DNA of 8,991 nt from DATFYI01 sp035315125 (GCA_035315125.1 DATFYI010000090.1:1-8991), one strand, 5' to 3'. Shown: positions 1 through 6,997, counted from the stretch's first letter. Numbers and translations: made by a program. Notes: generated by a model not told the origin, from the sequence alone.

Positions 1-852
1 TCTTTAAAGCGTGCAACTCGGTCTGGGCGAGCAATCTTTCTTCCAATCCATCACCTGGTTTTCTGCGGTAATCCGGGCACAGGTAAAACAACCGTAGCCC
101 GTTTAATCGGGAAGATTTACAAGAACCTGGGCATTTTAAAAAGGGGACATTGTATTGAAGTGAGTCGTTCGGATCTGGTTGCCGCCTATGTTGGTCAAAC
201 GGCCGCCAAAACACTTGAAAAAATCAAGTCGGCTTTAGATGGCGTCTTATTTATCGACGAGGCATATACATTGACGAGGGGAGATAGTCAGGATTTTGGT
301 CAGGAAGCCATCGATACACTGGTCAAGGCGATGGAAGATTACAAAGGTCGCCTGCTTGTCATTATTGCGGGTTATCCCGCCGAAATGAGCGATTTTATGC
401 TTCATAATCCGGGATTGACCTCCAGATTCTCGCAACCAATCCTTTTTCCAGATTATCTATTGGATGAGCTGGTCGAGATTTTGCTTAATTTGTCAGAAAA
501 GGAAGATTACCATTTAAGCTCTGAAGTTATTAACGAAGTCAGAGCGTGGCTTGAGCTGTCTCGATTGAAAGAAAATACCCATTTTGGAAATGCGCGGGCA
601 GTCATAAACTTAATGGAACAGATGAAAGGAAGAATGGCTGACCGTATTCTTCAATCGCTTCCGCCAGGAAGCGACCCTGACCTGACTCAGCTGGATCTGA
701 CAACATTTCTTCCGCAAGATGTGCCACCGGCAGGTTTCAGCGTCAGCTTTGAGCCAAATTCACCTCCGGCAGGCAATAAGACTAATCCCTTATCAAACCC
801 ACTTTCCTGGATATTAACGGATAATGGCAAGCCCTTATCAGGAGTAAAATAG
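1..852 (+). CDS. AAA+ ATPase, CbxX/CfqX (SpoVK-like) family, 5'-truncated by window edge
   Basis: The reading frame is open from base 1 to the TAG at 850-852, giving 283 visible codons; the N-terminus lies outside the window. A GTG at 160 is internal, because the Walker A motif GNPGTGKT lies upstream of it (fragment residues 23-30). Other AAA+ landmarks follow in order: Walker B VLFIDEA (82-88), a sensor-1-like strand LVIIAGYP, NPGLTSRF with a candidate arginine finger, and a sensor-2-like FGNARAV. The Walker A context, DEAY Walker B and GNARxV block are typical of the CbxX/CfqX group, which includes red-type Rubisco activase, SpoVK and EccA ATPases. The last 50 or so residues are Pro-rich and not conserved-looking. 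No Rubisco gene is visible, so a Rubisco-activase role is not supported; an ATP-driven remodelling role on an unknown substrate is the safe reading. The stop overlaps the Shine-Dalgarno of the next gene, suggesting co-transcription. Confidence 0.9.
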   Translation, partial: SLKRATRSGRAIFLPIHHLVFCGNPGTGKTTVARLIGKIYKNLGILKRGHCIEVSRSDLVAAYVGQTAAKTLEKIKSALDGVLFIDEAYTLTRGDSQDFGQEAIDTLVKAMEDYKGRLLVIIAGYPAEMSDFMLHNPGLTSRFSQPILFPDYLLDELVEILLNLSEKEDYHLSSEVINEVRAWLELSRLKENTHFGNARAVINLMEQMKGRMADRILQSLPPGSDPDLTQLDLTTFLPQDVPPAGFSVSFEPNSPPAGNKTNPLSNPLSWILTDNGKPLSGVK

Positions 853-867
853 GAGGAATGTCCTCCT
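851..867 (+). promoter_or_regulatory. Shine-Dalgarno-sequestering hairpin around the transporter start codon
   Basis: AGGAGGA (851-857) and TCCTCCT (861-867) are perfect reverse complements separated only by the ATG at 858-860. The mRNA could fold into a 7-bp stem with the start codon as a 3-base loop and the whole Shine-Dalgarno in the stem. The 3' arm resembles the anti-Shine-Dalgarno tail of 16S rRNA. The upstream stop codon (850-852) overlaps the 5' arm, so ribosomes finishing the ATPase gene would open the stem, which would fit translational coupling. The symmetry is directly visible; the regulatory role is inferred, and the arm inside the coding region may be chance. Confidence 0.45.
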
Positions 868-1814
868 TCCAAAAAACGAATACTAAATCAATGCTGCCAC
901 GGATGCTGCTGCTTTTATTCGGTGTATTTTGCGGATCAACAGCCATTATCATGATCAAAGCCAGTAATGAGCAGCCTTTATTGGTCGCTTCTTACCGTCT
1001 TTTGATTGCAGCCCTGCTTCTTTCACCATTTTTCTTCCGGGATTTGCAAATATTTCGCGCTAGCTACGGTTGGAAACAATTAAGCTGGTCGATTGTACCA
1101 GCGGTAATTTTGGCGGTTAATTTTATGACCTGGGTCGTCGGTGGCCGGATGACCCAGGTTGCCAGCGCCAGCCTCATATCTAATTTGACGCCTGTCGCCA
1201 TGCCATTTTTTGTATGGGCCATCTACAAAGAAAGAATAACCCGCCTGGAGGTTGTTGGAACAATCTTTACACTGGCAGGTTTGGGAGTACTGGCTGGCGC
1301 AAGCGTTTCATTGTCTCAGACGAATTTTATCGGCGATTTGATCTGCCTGGTTTCGATGTTGAGTTTTGCCGCCTATTTGGCCCTGGGCCGTAAAAATGGC
1401 AGCCAGATCAGTTTATGGTTGTACATGGTTCCACTTTATTTTATTGCCGGTTTAATTTGCCTGATCTGTGCGTTGCCGTTTGTTAATCCTATCAAGTCGT
1501 ACACGCTGCCGAACGTACTCTACATGATCGGTTTGGGTTTGATCCCGACCGTCTTTGGGCATACTATTTTGAATTATTCAATGAAATTTTTTCGGGGGCA
1601 GGTGGTCAGTGTCACCAACTTGAGCCAGCCGATATTTTCATCGTTATTGGGGTTTCTTGTTTTTGGCGAGCGCCCGCAGAAAGTCCTATACATCGCCGCC
1701 AGTTTTATCCTGGTAGGGGTTTTAATTGTTCTCAGTTCAGGCTACACAAAACGCGAAAAGACTGACGTAAGTTCAATCCCTGCATCGAACGCCGCGCCCC
1801 CCACGAGCTTATAA
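858..1814 (+). CDS. EamA/DMT-superfamily transporter (10 TM)
   Basis: This 318-residue, strongly hydrophobic protein has about ten predicted membrane spans (roughly residues 15-33, 41-60, 76-96, 100-121, 129-148, 157-177, 187-207, 218-238, 245-268 and 275-294). That is the usual size and topology of a drug/metabolite transporter built from two EamA repeats. Each half carries the family-style block of a small/polar helix ending in an acidic turn: SNLTP...YKERIT (109-128) and TNLSQPIF...FGERP (253-273). The C-terminal 25 residues are hydrophilic and low-complexity. The substrate cannot be read from sequence; family members export amino acids, metabolites or drugs. The start is uncertain. ATG 858 lies only one base after AGGAGG (851-856), closer than normal spacing. 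In-frame ATGs at 891 and 903 lack a clear Shine-Dalgarno, and no in-frame start lies between the upstream stop at 822 and 858. It probably forms an operon with the AAA+ gene. Confidence 0.9.
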   Translation: MSSFQKTNTKSMLPRMLLLLFGVFCGSTAIIMIKASNEQPLLVASYRLLIAALLLSPFFFRDLQIFRASYGWKQLSWSIVPAVILAVNFMTWVVGGRMTQVASASLISNLTPVAMPFFVWAIYKERITRLEVVGTIFTLAGLGVLAGASVSLSQTNFIGDLICLVSMLSFAAYLALGRKNGSQISLWLYMVPLYFIAGLICLICALPFVNPIKSYTLPNVLYMIGLGLIPTVFGHTILNYSMKFFRGQVVSVTNLSQPIFSSLLGFLVFGERPQKVLYIAASFILVGVLIVLSSGYTKREKTDVSSIPASNAAPPTSL

Positions 1815-1832
1815 ATCCAATCTCGAAAAATT

Positions 1833-1862
1833 CAAACCCTGGACTATTTAACCCTGGGTTTG
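1833..1862. terminator. Terminator-like hairpin between convergent genes, possibly bidirectional
   Basis: CAAACCCTGG (1833-1842) can pair with CCTGGGTTTG (1853-1862). The stem is 7 bp, one T-T mismatch, then 2 bp, around a 10-base loop. On the + strand it is followed by a T-rich run (1863-1873: three Ts, GA, then six Ts). On the minus strand it is followed by GAATTTTT. This fits a Rho-independent terminator serving both the + strand transporter and the convergent minus-strand cassette. The stem is short and only moderately GC-rich, and it overlaps the last codons of the minus-strand gene ending at 1848. Confidence 0.5.
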
Positions 1863-2843
1863 TTTGATTTTTTGTTCCAACGCCAATCGCATGACCTGAC
1901 CGGTTCTTTTATACCAGCGCCGGCGATCCTGGCGATTGGCGTGATCTTCACTTAATGCCAGATCCAAAAAGATCTCCCGGCTCTTCTGCCAATTGATAAC
2001 TGCTTGCTCCACGCTGGATTTATCAAGCCATTCTACAATCCCAAGCATCCAGCATACCACGGCTTGCTGGTGGGAGCGAGGGATAAAAATCACTAGGGCT
2101 TGCTTAAGTAAGTCTGCGGCTACATCCTTTTTGTTTTCCATTTGATAAGCTAATAAGGCACAGTCCACCAATATTTGTGGATAAACCAGATAATCACTGG
2201 CGGCAAAGGCAATCTTTTGGATGACCTCCATCTGGCGGGTCATTTCGTCATATTTTTTTTGTTTATAATCATCCACCATCTTGTTCCGCATCTGGATGAT
2301 CGAGGAATCGAGTTCAATCGCATCGAACTGGTTCAGCCAGGTATAAGCCTCTTCAAAGGTGCAGGCCAGGTCTACATTCATCAATTGCCAGCGAGCCCGG
2401 TACCAATCCCTTTTTTCGGTATCGTGGTCGCGTTCATACACGATAATATAATCTTCGAATAATCTGCGAGAGCCATCCCAATTTAAATAAGCCGCCCCAT
2501 TTCTTTGCAGCGCCCATTCCACGCAACCTAACATCCAGCTCGAGATGGCCACGTAGTGACTGCCCTGGATGTACAACTTACGGGCACGCTGAATTTCTTC
2601 CCAGGCTTTTTGAAAGCGATGGTGGTTGTAATTTACCACTCCACAGGCTAAGAGCAGTTCCTGGTATTCGAAGGGGTTCGGATTGACTTCACAGGCCGCC
2701 AAAGCTGAATTGATCAGCCCATCCAATGAACCGGTTGAAAGATGCGGGTTGCTCATGCTCTTAATAAAGGTCTGGCTCATTTCACTCAAGGTCGTACTGC
2801 CAGGGTAATTAAGCCAGCTGAGCGCTTCTTCGATTGTAATCAT
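1848..2843 (-). CDS. Uncharacterised helical-repeat protein with an internal duplication (TPR-like)
   Basis: This 331-residue protein has no signal peptide or membrane span and looks all-helical and cytosolic. It contains two homologous units of about 100 residues, offset by about 162 residues. Unit 1 has WMLGCVEW (103-110), NW (121-122), SRRLFE (125-130) and RDWYRARW (145-152). Unit 2 has WMLGIVEW (265-272), NW (284-285), SREIFL (288-293) and RRRWYKR (307-313). Each unit is preceded by a helix pair (59-100 and 217-262) with alternating small and aromatic residues, resembling tetratricopeptide-type solenoids, although no canonical TPR consensus is obvious. The family is not one I can name. 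ATG 2843 lies three bases after the stop of the upstream SPFH gene with no clear Shine-Dalgarno, so translation is probably coupled. As the last gene of the cassette, it is a candidate adaptor or regulator for the SPFH proteins; that role is inference. Confidence 0.85.
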   Translation of the reverse strand: MITIEEALSWLNYPGSTTLSEMSQTFIKSMSNPHLSTGSLDGLINSALAACEVNPNPFEYQELLLACGVVNYNHHRFQKAWEEIQRARKLYIQGSHYVAISSWMLGCVEWALQRNGAAYLNWDGSRRLFEDYIIVYERDHDTEKRDWYRARWQLMNVDLACTFEEAYTWLNQFDAIELDSSIIQMRNKMVDDYKQKKYDEMTRQMEVIQKIAFAASDYLVYPQILVDCALLAYQMENKKDVAADLLKQALVIFIPRSHQQAVVCWMLGIVEWLDKSSVEQAVINWQKSREIFLDLALSEDHANRQDRRRWYKRTGQVMRLALEQKIKQTQG

Positions 2844-2846
2844 GAA

Positions 2847-4148
2847 CTAATCCGTTTTTTTAGGTTTTTTCTCGGTCATTGCTTCGAGTACCTGAGCGGT
2901 TCGTAAAAGCAGCATTTTTTGCAAGTTTTGCGCCGGATCTTCGTTGAATTCAACCTGCTCAAGCGACTGTGTTATACCGATGATGATCTCCGCCTGCGCT
3001 TCGGCTCGGCCCAGCTCCTGGTATGCCTGCCGCTTGGCGTCACCATACGCCCTGGCCACATCCGCATTACCAATCCAATCCGCTGCCCATAGGTCCAGAC
3101 GGGTTTTATCCACCTCTTCACTTACGATTTCAATATGACCAACGTCCACCCACAGCAACTCGGCTCCCAGGTTCTTGAATCTGGCTGCACTTGCCGGCGA
3201 AAAAAGTTCATCGTGGAGGGTGCTGTGCGGATCTTGACCATTCTGGAATGGAGCCGTCAGATGGTCGATGGTATGCGAATTGATATACTCAGTGATTCCG
3301 CCGACTACCATCCGTTTGACGGCCTCATGCCAGGTTTCCAGACCCTTGGCCTCAACCGAAAGATTATAAGCCATGTTGCTAAGGGCTTCTTCCGAATAAG
3401 GATAGGGGTTTTCTAAGCTTCGATCGACCAGCAGACCGTTTTCTTCAATTGGCATGATCCTGAACCTGAAATGAACGTCACATAGGGTCACCTGGATACC
3501 GTCTTTTGTCAAGGTGGTCAGTTTATCCTTAAAACCGTGTTGATCGTCAAGGCTGGCGACCTGACCGATCACCTCAAAAGGCGCCATAAAATACGAACGG
3601 GTCATTCCGGCTTTGGACGGACGGCGTAGGGATCTGAATAAGACAGCATTTCCCGGCTGGATTACGGCGAAACCAGGACCGCCGATGACATTTAACACAT
3701 TAACCTCGTCCTCGTGCAGCACTACTTCACCGCCATCGATGGTAATTTGAGGGTAATTCAGCCCAAATAGAGATGAGATTACATATTGAATGGCCTGTTT
3801 CAAACTTTCCAGCTCATAGACATCCCGGATAAAAAAACCACCCGCAATAACGACGGTAATCACTGCATACAGTGGCGCAAGCATATAACGGGTGATATCC
3901 GGATCAAAGATAAAAATAAATGGCACCAAAACAAAGGTTGGAAACACGCTTAAAACAGGCACAGTCGCGCGCAAATGTTCAGCAATGGCACGCGTATCAA
4001 TTGTTTCGAATAATAATCCGCCAATGATTGCTAATACCAGACAGCCGCCAATCAGGATGATCCAACGCACTGTTACCCAAAACAGCTCGCGATAAATCGG
4101 GTTCTCTTCAAAAAATTGGTCAATTTGCTGCATCTTTTTTGTGATCAT
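2847..4148 (-). CDS. Membrane-anchored SPFH/Band-7-like protein (second of pair)
   Basis: This 433-residue protein starts with about three membrane spans (roughly residues 22-48, 64-82 and 88-107). An SPFH-like region follows. A strand block GGPGFAVIQPGNAVLF (156-171) is followed by a second strand block with TLTKDGIQVTLCDVHFRF (212-229), typical of the 'D-x-hydrophobic-V' strands of stomatin/prohibitin folds. Next come a helical part with EAVKRMVVGGITEYI (275-289) and a closing strand LGAELLWVDVGHIEI (327-341). It ends in KTRLDLWAADW (348-358) and an Ala/Gln/Glu-rich amphipathic helix (about 362-400), the usual oligomerisation segment of SPFH proteins. SPFH proteins form ring or cage scaffolds at membranes. 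The start ATG 4148 is 7 bases past the upstream stop and lacks a Shine-Dalgarno, suggesting coupling. Three N-terminal spans rather than one hairpin or anchor is unusual for the family. Confidence 0.78.
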   Translation of the reverse strand: MITKKMQQIDQFFEENPIYRELFWVTVRWIILIGGCLVLAIIGGLLFETIDTRAIAEHLRATVPVLSVFPTFVLVPFIFIFDPDITRYMLAPLYAVITVVIAGGFFIRDVYELESLKQAIQYVISSLFGLNYPQITIDGGEVVLHEDEVNVLNVIGGPGFAVIQPGNAVLFRSLRRPSKAGMTRSYFMAPFEVIGQVASLDDQHGFKDKLTTLTKDGIQVTLCDVHFRFRIMPIEENGLLVDRSLENPYPYSEEALSNMAYNLSVEAKGLETWHEAVKRMVVGGITEYINSHTIDHLTAPFQNGQDPHSTLHDELFSPASAARFKNLGAELLWVDVGHIEIVSEEVDKTRLDLWAADWIGNADVARAYGDAKRQAYQELGRAEAQAEIIIGITQSLEQVEFNEDPAQNLQKMLLLRTAQVLEAMTEKKPKKTD

Positions 4149-4155
4149 AATGGCA

Positions 4156-5823
4156 TTAAGACTTCAGAGATTTTGGGGGTTGTTGAGGGTTACCCAGCAA
4201 CCAGTCATGTAGTGATCGCATCATGTCTATGGTTTCGGTTGGTAAAAGCTGGCGAGTATTCTGATCAAATGCCACGGTCTCAAGCGCTTGCATTACCCGA
4301 ACAGCCAGGGCTTCCTGGGTGTATTTTTTATTTTGAAAGATTTGCGATAGGGTATAAATTAATTCTTGCTGGGCCTGAGCTCTGGATCTGGCCCGGACGC
4401 GCATGGCTTCCAGTTCATGGCCGGCGCGAATTACTTCCGCATCGGTTTCCCAGCGAGCGCGCCAATTATCGAGTCGTTGTTTGTAGACAGCTTCCGAAAC
4501 CGGGATCAGATCCCCAAAACTGCTCCCAATGATCTTGATACCCCGGTCGCGCAACACTTTGCGTGCAAACAGTGTTCGCACTGGCGATACCAGTATGGCC
4601 GCCGGGTTATATTTTCGGCCGGAGATTAACTCGCCGGATTGGTGTACGATCAAACGGTAGGATAATATACCGGTATTCCGAACATTAATTTTTAATCTTT
4701 TCTTGAAATCTTTTAATGGAAATATATCCGGGTTATCCGGCTTATAGAGATCATCGTAATTGATCCTTGAAAGTTGTTCCCGAAACAGGTCGATTGCCAC
4801 TCGCACAGGCAGATCGACCCATGGGATCATCTGATCCTGATCGTTGCGAGCTTCCGAATAAACCGCCGCAAAGACGCGGGCTGCATTAAAAACAGGAATA
4901 TTTGAAGGCTTTTCTAAAGGAAAATATGCATCCAGCGTCAATTGGTTTGAATCGTTGGCATACTGATGGATTTCAGACCGATCTGCTTCATCCAGCTCAT
5001 CTGCCAGCTCGCAAACTCTGATGCGATGGTCGGGCAGGTTTTCCAGATACACCACGCGCAGGTTTTCGGCGCGACGTTCGCCATCGTAGGTAACCTGGAG
5101 GATATCCGCATCTTGCCCAATTGTAAAAGCTGCAAAAACACTGGTCGAAAGCTCGATACCCTCGCGGGTGTAGGCATGCACATCGGTAACGTTGCGCCAT
5201 TGACGACGTAGATCGACTACCCCGCGTATCCTTTCGCCGCCGCGGGTGAAAACCAGCCCATTTCCACAGGCCCGTGGAGGGCTTGCCTTCTGACGGGGCA
5301 ATTCACCGCCCATCAATTTTCTGAACAGCCCATTGATTGGGCCGATCAAGCTGGGCAGTGGAACTTGCCTTTCCAACACAACTGCACTGTTAAAATCGAT
5401 CAGGATTACTCCGGGCGCCAGTTTTTTCAGCTCGGCTGGATCTGCTACCAATGCTCCATCTTTAATAAATACTGCAGGGCCATGCGTGCGGGCGATAAAC
5501 ATTCTGAGATGTTGCAAAGTCTGGCGCACGTCGGTTATATTCTTAACGGGCAGCAAAGCCTGTGAGGATATGATGAATTGCCACAGGTTATAAATCAGAA
5601 AAAACCCAATGAGATTAAATGCCAGCACTGCCAGCGGCCGGATGAAATATACCGGAAATTGGATTGTGGGACCCCCAACTCCATAGGATATGATTGCCAT
5701 GAAAACTTGAAAGGTCTGGCTGATTTCATTGTGAAATGCCAAAATAAACCCGACCAGCATGGCCAGGAATATTACGGCTATCCAAATTTTCCATTTATTG
5801 GAATTCGATTCCTCAAGCATCAT
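4156..5823 (-). CDS. Membrane-anchored SPFH-like protein (first of pair)
   Basis: From ATG 5823 this encodes 555 residues; a GTG at 5856 would add 11. I prefer 5823 because AAAGGTG (5840-5834) lies 10 bases upstream, whereas the GTG lacks a spaced ribosome-binding site and would sit within about 10 bases of the predicted transcription start. A second ATG follows at 5820. Membrane spans lie at about residues 14-30 and 56-85, with a possible third between. The SPFH-like part has GVILIDFNSAVVLERQ (138-153), then GLVFTRGGERIRGVVDLR (189-206) and VHAYTREGIELSTSVFAAFTI (215-235). An insert of about 100 residues with an acidic stretch (ELADELDEADRSEI) interrupts the domain. The C-terminal half contains a helical VRVAIDLFREQLS block and LRDRGIKIIGSSFGDLIPV (424-442). 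It closes with KQRLDNWRARW and an Arg/Ala/Gln-rich helix, matching the end of the next gene's product. It is probably a diverged paralogue and hetero-oligomer partner of that protein. Confidence 0.72.
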   Translation of the reverse strand: MMLEESNSNKWKIWIAVIFLAMLVGFILAFHNEISQTFQVFMAIISYGVGGPTIQFPVYFIRPLAVLAFNLIGFFLIYNLWQFIISSQALLPVKNITDVRQTLQHLRMFIARTHGPAVFIKDGALVADPAELKKLAPGVILIDFNSAVVLERQVPLPSLIGPINGLFRKLMGGELPRQKASPPRACGNGLVFTRGGERIRGVVDLRRQWRNVTDVHAYTREGIELSTSVFAAFTIGQDADILQVTYDGERRAENLRVVYLENLPDHRIRVCELADELDEADRSEIHQYANDSNQLTLDAYFPLEKPSNIPVFNAARVFAAVYSEARNDQDQMIPWVDLPVRVAIDLFREQLSRINYDDLYKPDNPDIFPLKDFKKRLKINVRNTGILSYRLIVHQSGELISGRKYNPAAILVSPVRTLFARKVLRDRGIKIIGSSFGDLIPVSEAVYKQRLDNWRARWETDAEVIRAGHELEAMRVRARSRAQAQQELIYTLSQIFQNKKYTQEALAVRVMQALETVAFDQNTRQLLPTETIDMMRSLHDWLLGNPQQPPKSLKS

Positions 5824-5833
5824 GACCCGCAAG

Positions 5834-5840
5834 CACCTTT
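5834..5840 (-). promoter_or_regulatory. Ribosome-binding site supporting the ATG at 5823
   Basis: AAAGGTG reads on the minus strand from 5840 to 5834, 10 bases before ATG 5823 and 13 before ATG 5820. It decides the start in favour of an ATG over the longer GTG frame at 5856. Confidence 0.45.
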
Positions 5841-5871
5841 GCAGCCGGTATTTCACCCTGCTATTAAAAAG

Positions 5872-5901
5872 AGTATAGTCTTTCCCGGTTTACTTTGTCA
5901 A
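5872..5901 (-). promoter_or_regulatory. Near-consensus sigma-70-type promoter for the SPFH cassette
   Basis: On the minus strand, TTGACA (5901-5896) is a perfect -35 box. After an 18-base spacer, TATACT (5877-5872) matches 5 of 6 bases of the -10 consensus. The predicted transcription start is about 5864-5866, leaving a leader of some 40 bases to ATG 5823. AAAGA (5868-5872) and TCTTT (5879-5883) form an inverted repeat with a 6-base centre over the -10 box, a possible operator. It lies in the 97 bases between the hydrolase stop (5954) and the cassette, so the cassette is likely its own transcription unit. Confidence 0.7.
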
Positions 5902-5953
5902 GCGAGGGGGGTTAGCGGGATGTTGGTGGTCACAAGGAATCTGATTTTTTATG

Positions 5954-6997
5954 TCATTTGTGAGCGGTATTTTCCTGGTTTCTCCAGAAAATATCCATGG
6001 CTTCTACTGTTTCGGCCAGCTTTTCGAACTGTGGCAAGCCCAGGGTATGTTTGATACGGGTAGCCTTCCAAAGCGGATTCTTTTCCAGAACAGCCGGCAA
6101 CTGGTTAAAATTGGTAAACCCATCCCGGTCGTAGAGTACCATTACCGGCATTTTTAGATTCTCGTAAACACGCCCGCTGATATCAGGTGTGAACAATCTG
6201 CCGCTGATAAAGTACAATGGCACATTTTCAGCGCCAGGTTGGTGTGCAGTCAAGTAGTCATAATCGACAAAGCCTGGGGCAATCGGCCCGGTAAAACTTT
6301 TCTGCAAGAAATATTGAATACTGGCGCGTGAGGCAATCAGATCGAATAAAGCTCTGGCCCAGATTGGGAAAGAAAGCACAGCATAAACACGCGCATTATT
6401 GCCCTGCCCGCCGGCTTGCTTACTGGCCTGCCAGCGGGATCTGGTCTGGTTATTGCGTTGGCCCAGCCCGGTCGGTGAAATGAATGTCAGGGAATGGAAC
6501 AAGCCGGGCTCATTGAGGGCGGCCCGCGCCACAAATTCGCAGCCCAGCGATAATGCCACCACATCGGAAGGTTCGCCTACCTGGCTGACCAACAAATCCA
6601 TGATGGCATCTTCAAAAAATTTCGACGTGTACACCCGCGGGGATCGTTCTGAGAAGCCGTATCCCGGCAGGTCCAATGCAAATACCGGTCTGCGAAAGCG
6701 ATAATTGTCAAAAAGCGGGCGCATCTCATAAGCGCTGGCAGCCGCATTGACGCTGTGGATCAGTACCAATGGACGACCGGAGGTCTGGCGGTCCACGTAA
6801 TAACTGAGACGTCCGGCAGTTTTGCTGAAAAAGATCTGCCGGTCTGCCGGAATTGCTTCAGGCAATGACAAATTATGGTCAATCAGCAGGTTGCTGTAAA
6901 CAATCCAGCCGCCCGCGGCAGCCAGCGTCGTGACGGTTACGGCCCCAATGCCGGTTGCAAGCAGATCAAATGGATTACTTTTTTTACCAGTGGACAT
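5954..6997 (-). CDS. Membrane-anchored alpha/beta-hydrolase-fold protein
   Basis: This 347-residue protein has one N-terminal hydrophobic span (about residues 13-37), probably a membrane anchor with the enzyme domain on the outer face. The alpha/beta-hydrolase pattern is clear. PLVLIHSVNA (76-85) fits the oxyanion-hole strand-loop, with HSVNA in place of the common HGxxG. VFALDLPGYGFSERS (105-119) is the usual post-strand-4 motif. VVALSLGCEF (146-155) is the nucleophile elbow with Ser150. PVMVLYDRDGFTNF (284-297) carries the candidate acid Asp292. The normal GHxPxxE histidine region reads KHTLGLPQFEK (316-326). The expected column holds Gly or Gln, and the nearest His is His317, so the triad is not obviously complete. 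GGAGG (7008-7004) six bases upstream supports ATG 6997. The substrate is unknown; esterase, lipase and haloperoxidase-like enzymes share this fold. Confidence 0.88.
   Translation of the reverse strand: MSTGKKSNPFDLLATGIGAVTVTTLAAAGGWIVYSNLLIDHNLSLPEAIPADRQIFFSKTAGRLSYYVDRQTSGRPLVLIHSVNAAASAYEMRPLFDNYRFRRPVFALDLPGYGFSERSPRVYTSKFFEDAIMDLLVSQVGEPSDVVALSLGCEFVARAALNEPGLFHSLTFISPTGLGQRNNQTRSRWQASKQAGGQGNNARVYAVLSFPIWARALFDLIASRASIQYFLQKSFTGPIAPGFVDYDYLTAHQPGAENVPLYFISGRLFTPDISGRVYENLKMPVMVLYDRDGFTNFNQLPAVLEKNPLWKATRIKHTLGLPQFEKLAETVEAMDIFWRNQENTAHK

Noticed and set aside
1..60. Possible frameshift at the left edge of the AAA+ gene
   Set aside because: The frame is continuous from base 1 through Walker A and the residues before it (HHLVFCGNPGTGKT) fit the family. 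The odd preceding residues do not require a frameshift.
4116..4532. 138-codon open frame on the + strand across the junction of the two SPFH genes
   Set aside because: It is antisense to conserved helical regions on both sides and its translation shows no domain-like features.
5902..5953. Terminator or small RNA after the alpha/beta hydrolase
   Set aside because: No stem of useful length followed by a T-run is visible on the minus strand; only a C-rich stretch and the promoter elements are present.
5578..6054. 158-codon open frame on the + strand spanning the SPFH promoter and two gene ends
   Set aside because: It is antisense to two well-supported genes, has no family-like pattern or ribosome-binding site, and its composition looks like complement of coding sequence.
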